Positions 50,172 through 59,147 of a DNA stretch of 64,000 nt are shown here, in pieces (the first letter of the stretch is position 1; each line of letters opens with the position of its first letter). The notes beneath the pieces are model-generated. The model searched no databases and was not told the DNA's origin. It saw only the letters and a list, made by a program, of their open reading frames with translations. The translations under genes were made by a program, and so were the position numbers. The stretch covers positions 1-64,000 of the forward strand of contig CAKTHQ010000006.1 of NCBI GenBank assembly GCA_934565415.1, given 5' to 3'. This stretch comes from an uncultured Oscillospiraceae bacterium. Its GTDB lineage: Bacteria; Bacillota; Clostridia; Oscillospirales; Oscillospiraceae.

Positions 50172-51380
50172 ATGAATTATCTTATTTCTGCATATAGTGT
50201 GAACCCTTATAAGGGTTCAGAGGATAGTATTGGTTGGAATTGGGTTTTACAGTACGAGAAAAACTATAAAGAAGGAGATAGAATAATCCTTCTTACTAAG
50301 AAATTCAATGAGAAGGACACGAGAAGAGGTCTCAAAGAATTTAATATACAGCATGTTGAATTGGCTATTCTTGATGTCCCTAATGCACTTAACTGGTTCA
50401 GAGAAAAGCATTCCGCTTTTCATCATATGTATTATATTTTATGGCGGCATTGGGCATGGCTTTGGGTTAAACATTCAGGAACCCGTTTTGATGTAATCCA
50501 TCATGTTACTATGAATGATTACAGGATTCCAAGTGAGATGTATAAAGCTAAAGGTGCAAAGGTGATTTGGGGACCAATGGGTGGTGCACAGGTCACACCT
50601 AAGCCATTGAAGGCCTATGAAAAAAATCAATTTGCTGCTGCATTTAGAGAATTTGTTAATAAAAGCTGTTCATGGAATCCATTTTATAGAAATGCCATCA
50701 AACAGTATAAGGCTATTTACTGTATTAATAAGGAAACACAAATTCAAATAGAAAAAATAGTTGGTAAAAGCGTAGAATTGCTGCCAGAATTGGCTCTGAG
50801 AGAAGAGTATAGAAATATAGATTATTTTAAACGGAATAATCAAACTTGCAAAATAGTTTTTGTCGGAAGGTTAATCGGGAAAAAAGGAATTGCATTTTTA
50901 GTTGATGCTTTAAGTTATATGCCAAATGATCTGTCTTGGAAATTGGATATATATGGAGATGGAGCGGATCGAGAAAGTATTGAAAAGAAAATAGAAAATA
51001 GTGTTGTGGCAAATCACATAAATCTTTTGGGAAATAGACCTTTGAATCAAATATCAGAAGCTTATAAGACAGCGGATATTTTTGTTCTTCCTAGCTTGAG
51101 AGAAACAAGTGGTAATGTATTACTGGAAGCAATGGCATATGCAGTGCCAATCGTTGCATTTGATACAAGTTTTTGCAGTCAGTTAAAAGAAGTTGGTTGC
51201 GGCATTTTTGTAAATACAGAACAGACGCTTGATAATATTAAAGCTGATTTCTGTAATGCGATTGTCACATTGGGGCAGAACAAAGAATTGGCGAAACAGC
51301 TAGGCCAGAACGGTTATAAATACGCAAACGAAAAATTAACATGGGATGAGAAGTATAAAATGGTTGTTGAAACTATATGA
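50172..51380 (+). CDS. Glycosyltransferase family 4 (paralogue of preceding gene)
   Basis: A 402-residue enzyme with the same motifs as the upstream paralogue (NPYKGSEDSIGWNW; SLRETSGNVLLEAMAYA). More than half of the positions look identical by eye, which implies tandem duplication and divergence, perhaps to add two similar sugars. ACGGAGG precedes the ATG at 50172; an in-frame ATG at 50100 lacks such a site. No poly-G run is present. Confidence 0.88.
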   Translation: MNYLISAYSVNPYKGSEDSIGWNWVLQYEKNYKEGDRIILLTKKFNEKDTRRGLKEFNIQHVELAILDVPNALNWFREKHSAFHHMYYILWRHWAWLWVKHSGTRFDVIHHVTMNDYRIPSEMYKAKGAKVIWGPMGGAQVTPKPLKAYEKNQFAAAFREFVNKSCSWNPFYRNAIKQYKAIYCINKETQIQIEKIVGKSVELLPELALREEYRNIDYFKRNNQTCKIVFVGRLIGKKGIAFLVDALSYMPNDLSWKLDIYGDGADRESIEKKIENSVVANHINLLGNRPLNQISEAYKTADIFVLPSLRETSGNVLLEAMAYAVPIVAFDTSFCSQLKEVGCGIFVNTEQTLDNIKADFCNAIVTLGQNKELAKQLGQNGYKYANEKLTWDEKYKMVVETI

Positions 51381-51444
51381 TTTTGGCATTTCTCATAAGA
51401 TATAGGGATGGTTGTTTAGTAGGTACATCTATGAGGAGCTTGGA

Positions 51445-52497
51445 ATGAATCAAATGATTAAATTTAGTGTAGTGTTACCAATTTACAATGTGGAAAAATA
51501 TTTGAATAGATGTCTTGATAGTGTCATGAATCAGACATATGAAAATCTGGAGATAATTTTGGTTGATGATGGCTCTCCAGATAACTGCCCCCTAATAAGT
51601 GATGAGTGGGCAAAGGTTGATAACAGGATTAAGGTTATACATAAAATAAATGCAGGTTTAGGTGAGGCAAGAAATTCTGGATTGGATGTAGCAACAGGAG
51701 ATTATATTTGCTTTTTCGATAGTGACGATTATATCGATAAAAGATTGTTTGAAGAAGTATATAATACTATAATTGCTGAAAAACCTGATTTGATTGAATT
51801 TGGTCGGCATAATGTTGATAAAAATGGAAATATTACAGAAACTTTTATTCCTAAAACTGCATTAGCAAAATATGAGGGCAAAGAGGTTATGGCGAAATTC
51901 TTGCCCGAACTGATATGTACAGATCCGAAAACCGGTATAGCAAGCGATTTGCTGATGAGTGCATGGTGCTGTTTGTATCGAAGACAGCTTTTGGTGGATT
52001 GTAAATTCCATTTTGTATCAGAAAGACAATATATTAGCGAGGATGTTTACTCTTTAATGGAGCTTATGCCTAGTGTTCATAGCGTTTGCATTGTAGAGAA
52101 GGCGTATTATTTCTATTGTGAAAATGGTGAGTCGCTTACACATGTATATAGACCGGATCGATTTGAAAAGCTGGTTGATTTTCAACAGAAATTGGAGTTG
52201 TTGTGTTCGTCAGATCTTTACAGCGATGAAGTAAGATATAGAATCAAAAGACCATTTCTGGATAATTTACTTGCCTGTATGAAAAGTGAAGTTGGTTGTA
52301 TGAAGGAAATTGGCTTTAAAGAAATCTACAAGTCAATTTCCCAAATATGCAACGATGGCATGGTTCAGGAAATTGTAAGAGCTGTACCTGGAACCAGCTT
52401 TTCTAAAGTAAGAGGAGTCATCCATTATTGTATAAAGCAGAAGTTGAGCTTAAGCGTTATAGCGCTGATACAGTTCCAGCAGTTTTTAGGGAGATAG
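51445..52497 (+). CDS. Glycosyltransferase family 2
   Basis: A 350-residue GT-A enzyme of the capsular type. SVVLPIYNVEKYLNRCLDSV opens the fold, with LVDDGSPDNCP, GLGEARNSGLDVA and the metal-binding FFDSDDY. GAGGAG precedes the ATG at 51445. The C-terminal 150 residues have no recognised motif. Confidence 0.9.
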   Translation: MNQMIKFSVVLPIYNVEKYLNRCLDSVMNQTYENLEIILVDDGSPDNCPLISDEWAKVDNRIKVIHKINAGLGEARNSGLDVATGDYICFFDSDDYIDKRLFEEVYNTIIAEKPDLIEFGRHNVDKNGNITETFIPKTALAKYEGKEVMAKFLPELICTDPKTGIASDLLMSAWCCLYRRQLLVDCKFHFVSERQYISEDVYSLMELMPSVHSVCIVEKAYYFYCENGESLTHVYRPDRFEKLVDFQQKLELLCSSDLYSDEVRYRIKRPFLDNLLACMKSEVGCMKEIGFKEIYKSISQICNDGMVQEIVRAVPGTSFSKVRGVIHYCIKQKLSLSVIALIQFQQFLGR

Positions 52498-52502
52498 AGG
52501 GC

Positions 52503-53795
52503 ATGCGAAGAGAATTGTTTATTATAACGCCTAAAAAGTGCATAAATTGGATATTATATGCATGTGTTTTGTTTTCGGCAGCGTATAGTTTGTTTGGAGT
52601 CAGCCTTTCGACTTTCTATATATGTGATATTTTAAATTTGATTCTATTTTATTTTGAAATGAAGCATATAAAAGAGATTCGAAAAGAATGCGCACCGCTC
52701 ATCAATATTTTGACAGCCCTTCTGCTCTCTTTGATGATCGGTGCATGTATAAATTTGGTAAAACTGCCACTGATTTTTTGGGGCTTGAGAAATTTGGGCC
52801 GCTATTTCATTATTTTCTTTGGAGTAGTATTTTTCTTTACACTTGACGATGTTGAAAGGGTTATCCGGTTCTATTTTAAAGCGCAGATATTTAACGCTAT
52901 TGTTGGGTTATATAAATATTTTATCCTTGGACTGTTTAGTGATGATTTTGGCGGTGGTATTTTTTGGGGTGGCGGTGGACTAAATCCATTTTGCTTGCTG
53001 CTGCTTTGCTATTATGTGAATCTCTATTTTAGAAAAAAAACAACATTCAAAAAATTTGTGTTTATTGTAGCCGCTACGTTTATGCTCGGAGCAATGGCTG
53101 AGGAAAAAATGATGCTAATGCTGGCGGTCCTTTGCATCTTGCTGTCGGTAATAATCAATCAGTATATTGAAAAAGGATTAACGGTTAGAAAACTTGCTAT
53201 ATTGCTGGGAATATTGGTGGGGTTCGTTGTTGCTATTTATGCGGTCAACCGTTTGGCACCAGATATGCTAAGTATTCTTCTAAACAAAGAGAATTTTATG
53301 AATTATGCGACTGCTACCTTTGATGAAGGCTACCGGATCCCTAGAGTTGGATCTTTTAAAGTGATTAATAGTTTATTCCTGAGAACACCGATTAAAAAAT
53401 GGTTTGGGCTGGGGATTGGAAATTGTGACACATCTGCTTTTTCCTTCCTTCAAAGTGATTTTTATAGGATGTATGGCGATTATAATTACCGGTGGTTTAC
53501 AAATCAGTGGACATATTTGGAGTGCGGAATTTTGGGGTTTGGCCTCTATTTGCTTTTTTTTGTGACGCTAATTATTACACTGTTTAGTAAGCTGAAAAAA
53601 TATCCTAGGATATGCCAGCCATATATGATAATGAGTGCTGTTTATACCATTGCGATGATTGGTTTGATGTGGCATAGTTCAGCAATTAAAGTGGATACAG
53701 CCTATTTGATTTATTTCGGTATGGCGATTGGGCTTGTGGCCATGAAGTGTGTACACAAAGGGATAGAACGGGGGAGCGATAAAAAGTGGGCTTAA
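52503..53795 (+). CDS. Wzy-like O-antigen/polysaccharide polymerase
   Basis: A 430-residue protein with ten or more membrane segments and one larger loop in the second half (about residues 270-360), the usual plan of Wzy polymerases. Such proteins are poorly conserved; identification rests on topology, size and locus. It would join repeat units on the outer side of the membrane. The ATG at 52503 follows GAGGG. The last 10 bases overlap the acetyltransferase gene. Confidence 0.75.
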   Translation: MRRELFIITPKKCINWILYACVLFSAAYSLFGVSLSTFYICDILNLILFYFEMKHIKEIRKECAPLINILTALLLSLMIGACINLVKLPLIFWGLRNLGRYFIIFFGVVFFFTLDDVERVIRFYFKAQIFNAIVGLYKYFILGLFSDDFGGGIFWGGGGLNPFCLLLLCYYVNLYFRKKTTFKKFVFIVAATFMLGAMAEEKMMLMLAVLCILLSVIINQYIEKGLTVRKLAILLGILVGFVVAIYAVNRLAPDMLSILLNKENFMNYATATFDEGYRIPRVGSFKVINSLFLRTPIKKWFGLGIGNCDTSAFSFLQSDFYRMYGDYNYRWFTNQWTYLECGILGFGLYLLFFVTLIITLFSKLKKYPRICQPYMIMSAVYTIAMIGLMWHSSAIKVDTAYLIYFGMAIGLVAMKCVHKGIERGSDKKWA

Positions 53796-54505
53796 AGGAT
53801 ATTGTAAGGAAGGCTGCTTATGGATATAAAGCGGAATCATCATCATATATTCGACATTTGAGATCAGTAGGAATGAAGATTGGGGATGACTGCATTATAT
53901 ATGCTCCGACAAAGACATTGATTGATGAACAATACCCCTGGATGATCACGATTGGAGACCATGTGCGAATTACTGAAGGCGTAAAAATATTGACGCACGA
54001 CTATTCGTGGTCAGTGCTCAAAAATTACCGGGGGGGGGTATTTGGAGCCAGCGGCATTGTTGAAATTGGCGATAATGTGTTTATTGGAATGAATGCGATT
54101 ATTGAAAAAAATGTCAGAATTGGAGACAATGTTGTAATTGGTGCAGGAAGTGTAGTGACAAAAGACTGTTCCCCGAACAGTGTGTACGCAGGTGTACCGG
54201 CGCAGAGAATTATGAGTATTGATGAGTTTTTCGAAAAGCGTTGCTCGAGGCAAAAAGCTGAAGCCAAGGAACTAGCAATAAAATACCACGAGCGGTTTCA
54301 AAGAAGACCTGGTCAGAGCATCTTCCATGAGTATTTCATGTTGTTTGAAACATATGACAGTGCGTTGCAGAACAATATATTTACGGATAAACTTCAACTG
54401 GGCAATACTCAAAATCTCTCAATTACATATATGAAAGAACATTCTCCTGAATTTTCAAGCTATGAAGAATTTATGAGGTATTGTTTTAATGAGGAACCAA
54501 ACTAG
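53786..54505 (+). CDS. Left-handed beta-helix acetyltransferase with poly-G tract
   Basis: A 239-residue protein whose middle part has hexapeptide repeats (GIVEIGDNVFIGMNAIIEKN, VRIGDNVVIGAGSVVTKDCS) and the end VYAGVPAQRI, typical of sugar O-acetyltransferases. A region of about 80 residues after the helix is not recognised. It starts with GTG and overlaps the polymerase gene. A run of nine G (54030-54038) codes R-G-G early in the domain, so slippage would remove the catalytic part. Confidence 0.85.
   Translation: MGLKDIVRKAAYGYKAESSSYIRHLRSVGMKIGDDCIIYAPTKTLIDEQYPWMITIGDHVRITEGVKILTHDYSWSVLKNYRGGVFGASGIVEIGDNVFIGMNAIIEKNVRIGDNVVIGAGSVVTKDCSPNSVYAGVPAQRIMSIDEFFEKRCSRQKAEAKELAIKYHERFQRRPGQSIFHEYFMLFETYDSALQNNIFTDKLQLGNTQNLSITYMKEHSPEFSSYEEFMRYCFNEEPN
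54030..54038 (+). repeat. Poly-G tract (9 G)
   Basis: Nine consecutive G in an otherwise AT-rich acetyltransferase gene, currently in frame. Confidence 0.8.
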
Positions 54506-55463
54506 AGAATGTGTATTGATTTTACCGTATTTCGGAGAGTTTAATAATTATTTTCCATTGTTTCTTAAGTCGTGTGCGTTAAATCCTAAATACACATGGA
54601 TGATTTTTACGGATAATCAATTTGGTTATGAGTGCCCCCAAAATGTTCATGTGATAAAAACCACATTGGAAGACATACGGAATAGTGCAAATGCAAAATT
54701 TGAATTCGATGTGTCGCTTGATTCCCCCTATAAATTGTGTGACTATAAACCGGCATATGGATTTATTTTTGAAGAATATATAAAGGATTACAAATATTGG
54801 GGGCACTGCGATTGCGATTTGCTTTTTGGAAATCTTGAAAAAATGCTAACCCCTTTGTTAAACAAAGGTTATGATAAACTTTTTGCTGCGGGACATTTGA
54901 CACTCTACAAAAATACATATGCTAACAATCGTCGGTTTATGAAACCGCTTGAAGGACGGTATCCATATAAGGAGGCGTTTACAACAAATAAAATTTTTGT
55001 GTTTGATGAAGACTGTAATAACAGCAGCAATGTGCATAAAGTTTTTTCTGAAGATGGAGCAAAGATATACGAAAGTGATTTGAGTATGAATCCGTCAGTT
55101 TTCTCCGCAAAATTTATTCGGGCATTTTATGATGCTTCTCAACATAATTTTGTAAATGAGGAGTATAGGAGAGCGCGATATTATTGGAACAACGGTAGTG
55201 TTATACGAATTGAGTGGAACGGTGCAGAACTTATTCAGACGGAATTTGCATATATCCATCTTCAAATGCGAAAAATGCGTGTTAAAGTGTCTTTAGATGA
55301 TACCTGTTTCGAGATTTTACCGGACAGGTTTGTTAAAAAAGACTTACCGGATAATCGGAGCGATATGGACTTGATGACGGTTGGTTGGCCATATTTGTAT
55401 TGGGTAGATAACTATAGGAAACGGATAAAAAGATTCTATCAGAGAACTTTTGGCAAGCGGTAA
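54489..55463 (+). CDS. DUF6625-like putative glycosyltransferase
   Basis: A 324-residue protein starting ECVLILPYFGEFNNYFPLFL, with a nearby IFTDNQ and a CDCDLLFGN stretch that resembles a metal-binding D-x-D. This pattern is seen in glycosyltransferase-like proteins of capsule loci (DUF6625). The ATG at 54489 overlaps the end of the acetyltransferase gene by 17 bases. The sugar added is unknown. After it, 55464-55552 holds nothing recognisable. Confidence 0.68.
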   Translation: MRNQTRECVLILPYFGEFNNYFPLFLKSCALNPKYTWMIFTDNQFGYECPQNVHVIKTTLEDIRNSANAKFEFDVSLDSPYKLCDYKPAYGFIFEEYIKDYKYWGHCDCDLLFGNLEKMLTPLLNKGYDKLFAAGHLTLYKNTYANNRRFMKPLEGRYPYKEAFTTNKIFVFDEDCNNSSNVHKVFSEDGAKIYESDLSMNPSVFSAKFIRAFYDASQHNFVNEEYRRARYYWNNGSVIRIEWNGAELIQTEFAYIHLQMRKMRVKVSLDDTCFEILPDRFVKKDLPDNRSDMDLMTVGWPYLYWVDNYRKRIKRFYQRTFGKR

Positions 55464-55552
55464 CAACAATACACCATAAACTGGGGTAATCAAATTATTT
55501 CTAATGTAAATATATAAAATTTGACTGGGGAAATAATAGAGGAGAATAGACT

Positions 55553-56365
55553 ATGATACCTAAGGTGATACACTACTGCTGGTTTGGAGGCAACCCGCTT
55601 CCAGAAGATGCGAAGAAATGCATAGCGTCATGGAAAAAATACTGTCCAGATTATGAAATAATAGAGTGGAATGAAAGCAACTATGATGTAAATAGTAATG
55701 CGTATATAAGAGCCGCATACAAGGAAAAAAAGTGGGCGTTTGTATCAGATTATGCCAGAGTAGATGTTCTGTATAAATATGGTGGTGTATATATGGATAC
55801 AGATGTCGAACTTATTAAACCACTGGATAAGTTCTTAAGTCACAGCTTGTTTTGCGGATGGGAATATCGAGATCCGCTGCTGGACAAAAAGAAAGTCGCA
55901 TATGAAAATTCAGTAGCATTTGGTTTGGGATATGGTTCGGAGAAAGGTCATCCGGCATTAAAAGCAATTCTTAAATTATACGATAATATGTCTTTTTATA
56001 ATAAGGACGGGTCTTTGAATTTGATGGCGTGCCCGCATTATCAAACAGAAATATTGAAAAAGTTTGGCTTGGATGACACAAAAAGGACATTTCAAGAATT
56101 AGAAGCCGGAATTGCCGTTTATGAGGAAGATGTTTTTTCACCGAAATCTCCGCTGACGGGAATAATACACATTACGGATGAAACGGTAAGTATCCATCAT
56201 TTTTCGATGACCTGGATAAATGAAAAAGAAAGAAAACTTCAAAATTTGGAATGGAAACTTACAGAACGGTTTGGATATAGTATTGCTCATGGAGTCACAA
56301 AGGTTGCATCGGTGCCGTATAGAATAGAAAAAAAGATAAAGAAAATAGCGGTAAAATCGGGATAA
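55553..56365 (+). CDS. Glycosyltransferase with DXD sugar-binding motif (GT32-like)
   Basis: A 270-residue enzyme. IPKVIHYCWFGGNPLP at the start, SDYARVDVLYKYGGVYMDTD with the metal-binding D-x-D and the late HHFSMTW are typical of the Gly_transf_sug family. GAGGAG precedes the ATG. It belongs to the capsule or exopolysaccharide type of alpha-mannosyl- or galactosyl-transferases. Confidence 0.88.
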   Translation: MIPKVIHYCWFGGNPLPEDAKKCIASWKKYCPDYEIIEWNESNYDVNSNAYIRAAYKEKKWAFVSDYARVDVLYKYGGVYMDTDVELIKPLDKFLSHSLFCGWEYRDPLLDKKKVAYENSVAFGLGYGSEKGHPALKAILKLYDNMSFYNKDGSLNLMACPHYQTEILKKFGLDDTKRTFQELEAGIAVYEEDVFSPKSPLTGIIHITDETVSIHHFSMTWINEKERKLQNLEWKLTERFGYSIAHGVTKVASVPYRIEKKIKKIAVKSG

Positions 56366-56431
56366 AGCTCTTTACATGAGAACTGGGCACAAAATGACAG
56401 AAGGAGTTTAGGGCGATAGGCCCCGAATACA

Positions 56432-57874
56432 ATGCAAAAATCACTCGCTAAAAATTCAATTTATAATATTATCTACACGGTTGTCAATATACTATTTCCA
56501 TTTGCAACTTCCATTTATGTCTCGAGGATCCTGCTTCCTGCCGGTGTTGGAAAGGTTGCGTCGGCGCAGAATATTGCATCATATTTTGTGACGCTTGCAG
56601 CTTTGGGACTGCCGTCCTATGGTGTGCGTGAATTTGCAAAGATTCGGGATAGTGAAGCGAAAAAGAACAAGCTGTTTACGGAGCTGCTGCTGCTGAATAT
56701 TGTATCAACAACTCTGGCGGTGGTTGGCTTTTTTGCGCTTGTGCTTGCAAATGCGGGGTTTCACGGAGAATGGGCGCTCTATGGTGTATGTGGCCTTGCC
56801 ATTGTTTTTAACTATCTGAACATTGACTGGATGTATAATGGCCTGGAAGAATACGGCTACATCACCGGCAGGAGCCTGGCAATGAAAGGAATTTCGTTGC
56901 TTGCGCTGTTTCTCTTTGTGAAAACAAGGCAGGATTATGTTGTTTATGCCCTGATTTCGAGTCTGGCAACCGGTGGTAATTACGTTTTCAATGTGATTCA
57001 TTCCAGAAAGTTTGTCAAAATCTGTTTTTCCGGGATTGAACTAAAAAAACATTTGAAACCGGTGCTTCTAATTGCCTGCATTATTTTTCTGTCCAGTATT
57101 TATAATAAGATCGATGTGACGATGCTAAATATGATGGCAACGGATGAGTCCGTTGGCTTCTATTCATATGCCCAAAAGACAGTTACCATGGTTCTTACAA
57201 TGGCAAATGCGGTTACTGCTGCACTTCTACCCAGACTGAGCTACTATTATGAAAATGATCGGGATGGTTTTTACCGGCTTTTGGACAAAGGCTTTCAAAT
57301 CCTTTGCCTGATGACGCTCCCTTTGGCGGTTGGTATGGCTTTGGTAGCATCGCAGACAGTGGAGTTCCTTTATGGAGAGGCCTTCGCACCGGCGGCTTGG
57401 ACTATCCGGCTTATGTGTCCTCTGATTTTAATTAAGGGCTTTGGTGATTTGTTTTGTTATCAGCTGGTTTACAGTACTAAAAGCGAAAAAATCATTTTGC
57501 CTGCGTCGGCTTCTGCATCTATAATCAATGTTATCATGAATGCGGCATTGATTCCAGTTCTATTGCAAAATGGAGCCGTGATTGCATCGGTTATCAGTGA
57601 ATTGGTAACAAATGCCATCCAGTTTATTTATATGAAAAAGAAGGTCCATTTTGGCATTAACTGGAAGGCGCTTGCTACAGGCCTATTGAGTACAGCCATT
57701 ATGTCCGTATGTGTGTTGGGACTTATGGCTCTGAAACTGCCCAATACGATTGGCCTTTTTGTAGAAGTAGGATGCGGGGCACTGGTTTATGTGGGAATCA
57801 ACCTGATGATGAAAAATGCACTGATGTTTGAAATGATTCAAAAGGTCAGAACGAAGCTATTGCACAAACCATAA
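56432..57874 (+). CDS. Wzx-like polysaccharide flippase
   Basis: A 480-residue protein with about 12-14 membrane segments. LAKNSIYNIIYTVVNILFPF at the start and the following SIYVSRILLPAGVGKVASAQ match the oligosaccharide flippase family. It moves the lipid-linked repeat unit to the outer side for the Wzy-like polymerase. The nearest good ribosome binding site (AAGGAG) is about 25 bases before the ATG, so initiation is not fully clear. It is the last gene of the locus. Confidence 0.9.
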   Translation: MQKSLAKNSIYNIIYTVVNILFPFATSIYVSRILLPAGVGKVASAQNIASYFVTLAALGLPSYGVREFAKIRDSEAKKNKLFTELLLLNIVSTTLAVVGFFALVLANAGFHGEWALYGVCGLAIVFNYLNIDWMYNGLEEYGYITGRSLAMKGISLLALFLFVKTRQDYVVYALISSLATGGNYVFNVIHSRKFVKICFSGIELKKHLKPVLLIACIIFLSSIYNKIDVTMLNMMATDESVGFYSYAQKTVTMVLTMANAVTAALLPRLSYYYENDRDGFYRLLDKGFQILCLMTLPLAVGMALVASQTVEFLYGEAFAPAAWTIRLMCPLILIKGFGDLFCYQLVYSTKSEKIILPASASASIINVIMNAALIPVLLQNGAVIASVISELVTNAIQFIYMKKKVHFGINWKALATGLLSTAIMSVCVLGLMALKLPNTIGLFVEVGCGALVYVGINLMMKNALMFEMIQKVRTKLLHKP

Positions 57875-57878
57875 ACCA

Positions 57879-57941
57879 CACCGCCCCCCTGGGCCTCCTG
57901 ATGTCGTCGCACCAAACATCAGTTTGCGCAAGAGGGCGGTG
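57879..57941 (+). other. Two-tier hairpin after the flippase gene
   Basis: The outer stem CACCGCCC/GGGCGGTG encloses an inner CTGATGT/ACATCAG stem. No T run follows directly. It may close the exopolysaccharide transcript along with the hairpin at 58027-58075. Confidence 0.55.
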
Positions 57942-58026
57942 CTGTATACGGTATACCGGCTTTTGCAGAAACCGCAAGCGTTTTCCGGGAGCCAAATAAT
58001 TCAGAAAAAACCCTCATAACTCCAAC

Positions 58027-58075
58027 CAGCCCGTTCTACCCCACCTCCGGGGCCGAACGGGCTGCTTTTATTACA
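58027..58075. terminator. Terminator between flippase and epimerase genes
   Basis: AGCCCGTTC and GAACGGGCT form a 9-bp stem with an inner CCCC/GGGG, followed by GCTTTTATTA on the plus strand. It lies at the convergent junction. Confidence 0.8.
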
Positions 58076-59138
58076 CTTTGTAGAATTCCTTATACCACTC
58101 CGCGAACCTTCGCAGCCCCTCCCTTAGGGGGGTATCGGGCTTAAAGCCGAAGTCCCGTTCCAGGGGGGTGGTGTCGGCGTAGGTGACGGGGACGTCGCCG
58201 GGCTGCATGGGGACCAGTTGTTTGTGGGCTTCGAAATCGTAGTCCGCAGGGAGTACCTGGGCCCTTACCAGCTCCTCGGAGAGAATCCGGACGAAGTCTA
58301 AGAGGTTTTCCGGATTGGAGTTGCCGATGTTGTATACGGCGTAGGGGGGGATGGGCAGGCCGTCTTCTCCGGTTTTCTTTTCCGGGGCCCCCTGCATCAC
58401 CCGCAGGACCCCTTCCACGATGTCGTCCACATAGGTAAAGTCCCGCTGGCAGTTGCCGTAGTTGAAAATCTGGATGGTTTCGCCCTTCAATAGCTTGTTG
58501 GTAAAGCCAAAGTAGGCCATATCCGGCCGGCCGGCGGGGCCGTAGACGGTAAAGAACCGCAGACCGGTGGAGGGAATGTTATAGAGCTTACTGTAGGCGT
58601 GGGCCATGAGCTCGTTGCTCTTTTTGGTGGCAGCGTACAGGGACACCGGGTGATCTACCTTATCCTCCGTAGAGTAGGGCACCTTTTTGTTGCTGCCGTA
58701 TACGCTGGAGGAGGAGGCGTACACCAGGTGGGCAACCATGTTGTGGCGGCAGGCCTCCAGGATGTTGTAGAAGCCAATCAGGTTACTCTGGATGTAGGCG
58801 TCCGGGTTGGTGATGGAGTACCGGACCCCGGCCTGGGCGGCCAGGTTTACAACCACATCCGGCCTATGGGCTTCGAATATGCCGTCGATGGTATTTTTGT
58901 CCGCAATGTCGCCCGTTACAAAGGTCCATTTGGATTCCGGGTGCCGGGCAGCCAGGGCGGCGATTCTCTCCAGACGCCAATGCTTGATGGATACATCGTA
59001 GTAGTCGTTCAGATTGTCGATGCCCACGATGTTTATGGGAGATACGGTATCCAGAAGCTTCAGTACCAGATTGGCGCCGATAAAGCCCGCGGCACCGGTT
59101 ACGAAAACGGTTTTGTTCTGTAAATCGATCTGATCCAT
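58071..59138 (-). CDS. UDP-glucuronate 4-epimerase-type NAD-dependent epimerase
   Basis: A 355-residue short-chain dehydrogenase fold. The NAD motif is VTGAAGFIGANL, with YAATKKSNE as the Tyr/Lys pair, NLAAQAGVRYS, and RFFTVYGPAGRPDMA. This combination is typical of UDP-glucuronate epimerases that yield UDP-galacturonate. It follows the UDP-glucose dehydrogenase gene by 9 bases, supplying the substrate chain UDP-glucose to UDP-glucuronate to UDP-galacturonate for the exopolysaccharide. Confidence 0.9.
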   Translation of the reverse strand: MDQIDLQNKTVFVTGAAGFIGANLVLKLLDTVSPINIVGIDNLNDYYDVSIKHWRLERIAALAARHPESKWTFVTGDIADKNTIDGIFEAHRPDVVVNLAAQAGVRYSITNPDAYIQSNLIGFYNILEACRHNMVAHLVYASSSSVYGSNKKVPYSTEDKVDHPVSLYAATKKSNELMAHAYSKLYNIPSTGLRFFTVYGPAGRPDMAYFGFTNKLLKGETIQIFNYGNCQRDFTYVDDIVEGVLRVMQGAPEKKTGEDGLPIPPYAVYNIGNSNPENLLDFVRILSEELVRAQVLPADYDFEAHKQLVPMQPGDVPVTYADTTPLERDFGFKPDTPLREGLRRFAEWYKEFYKV

Positions 59139-59147
59139 GGTTCCTCC

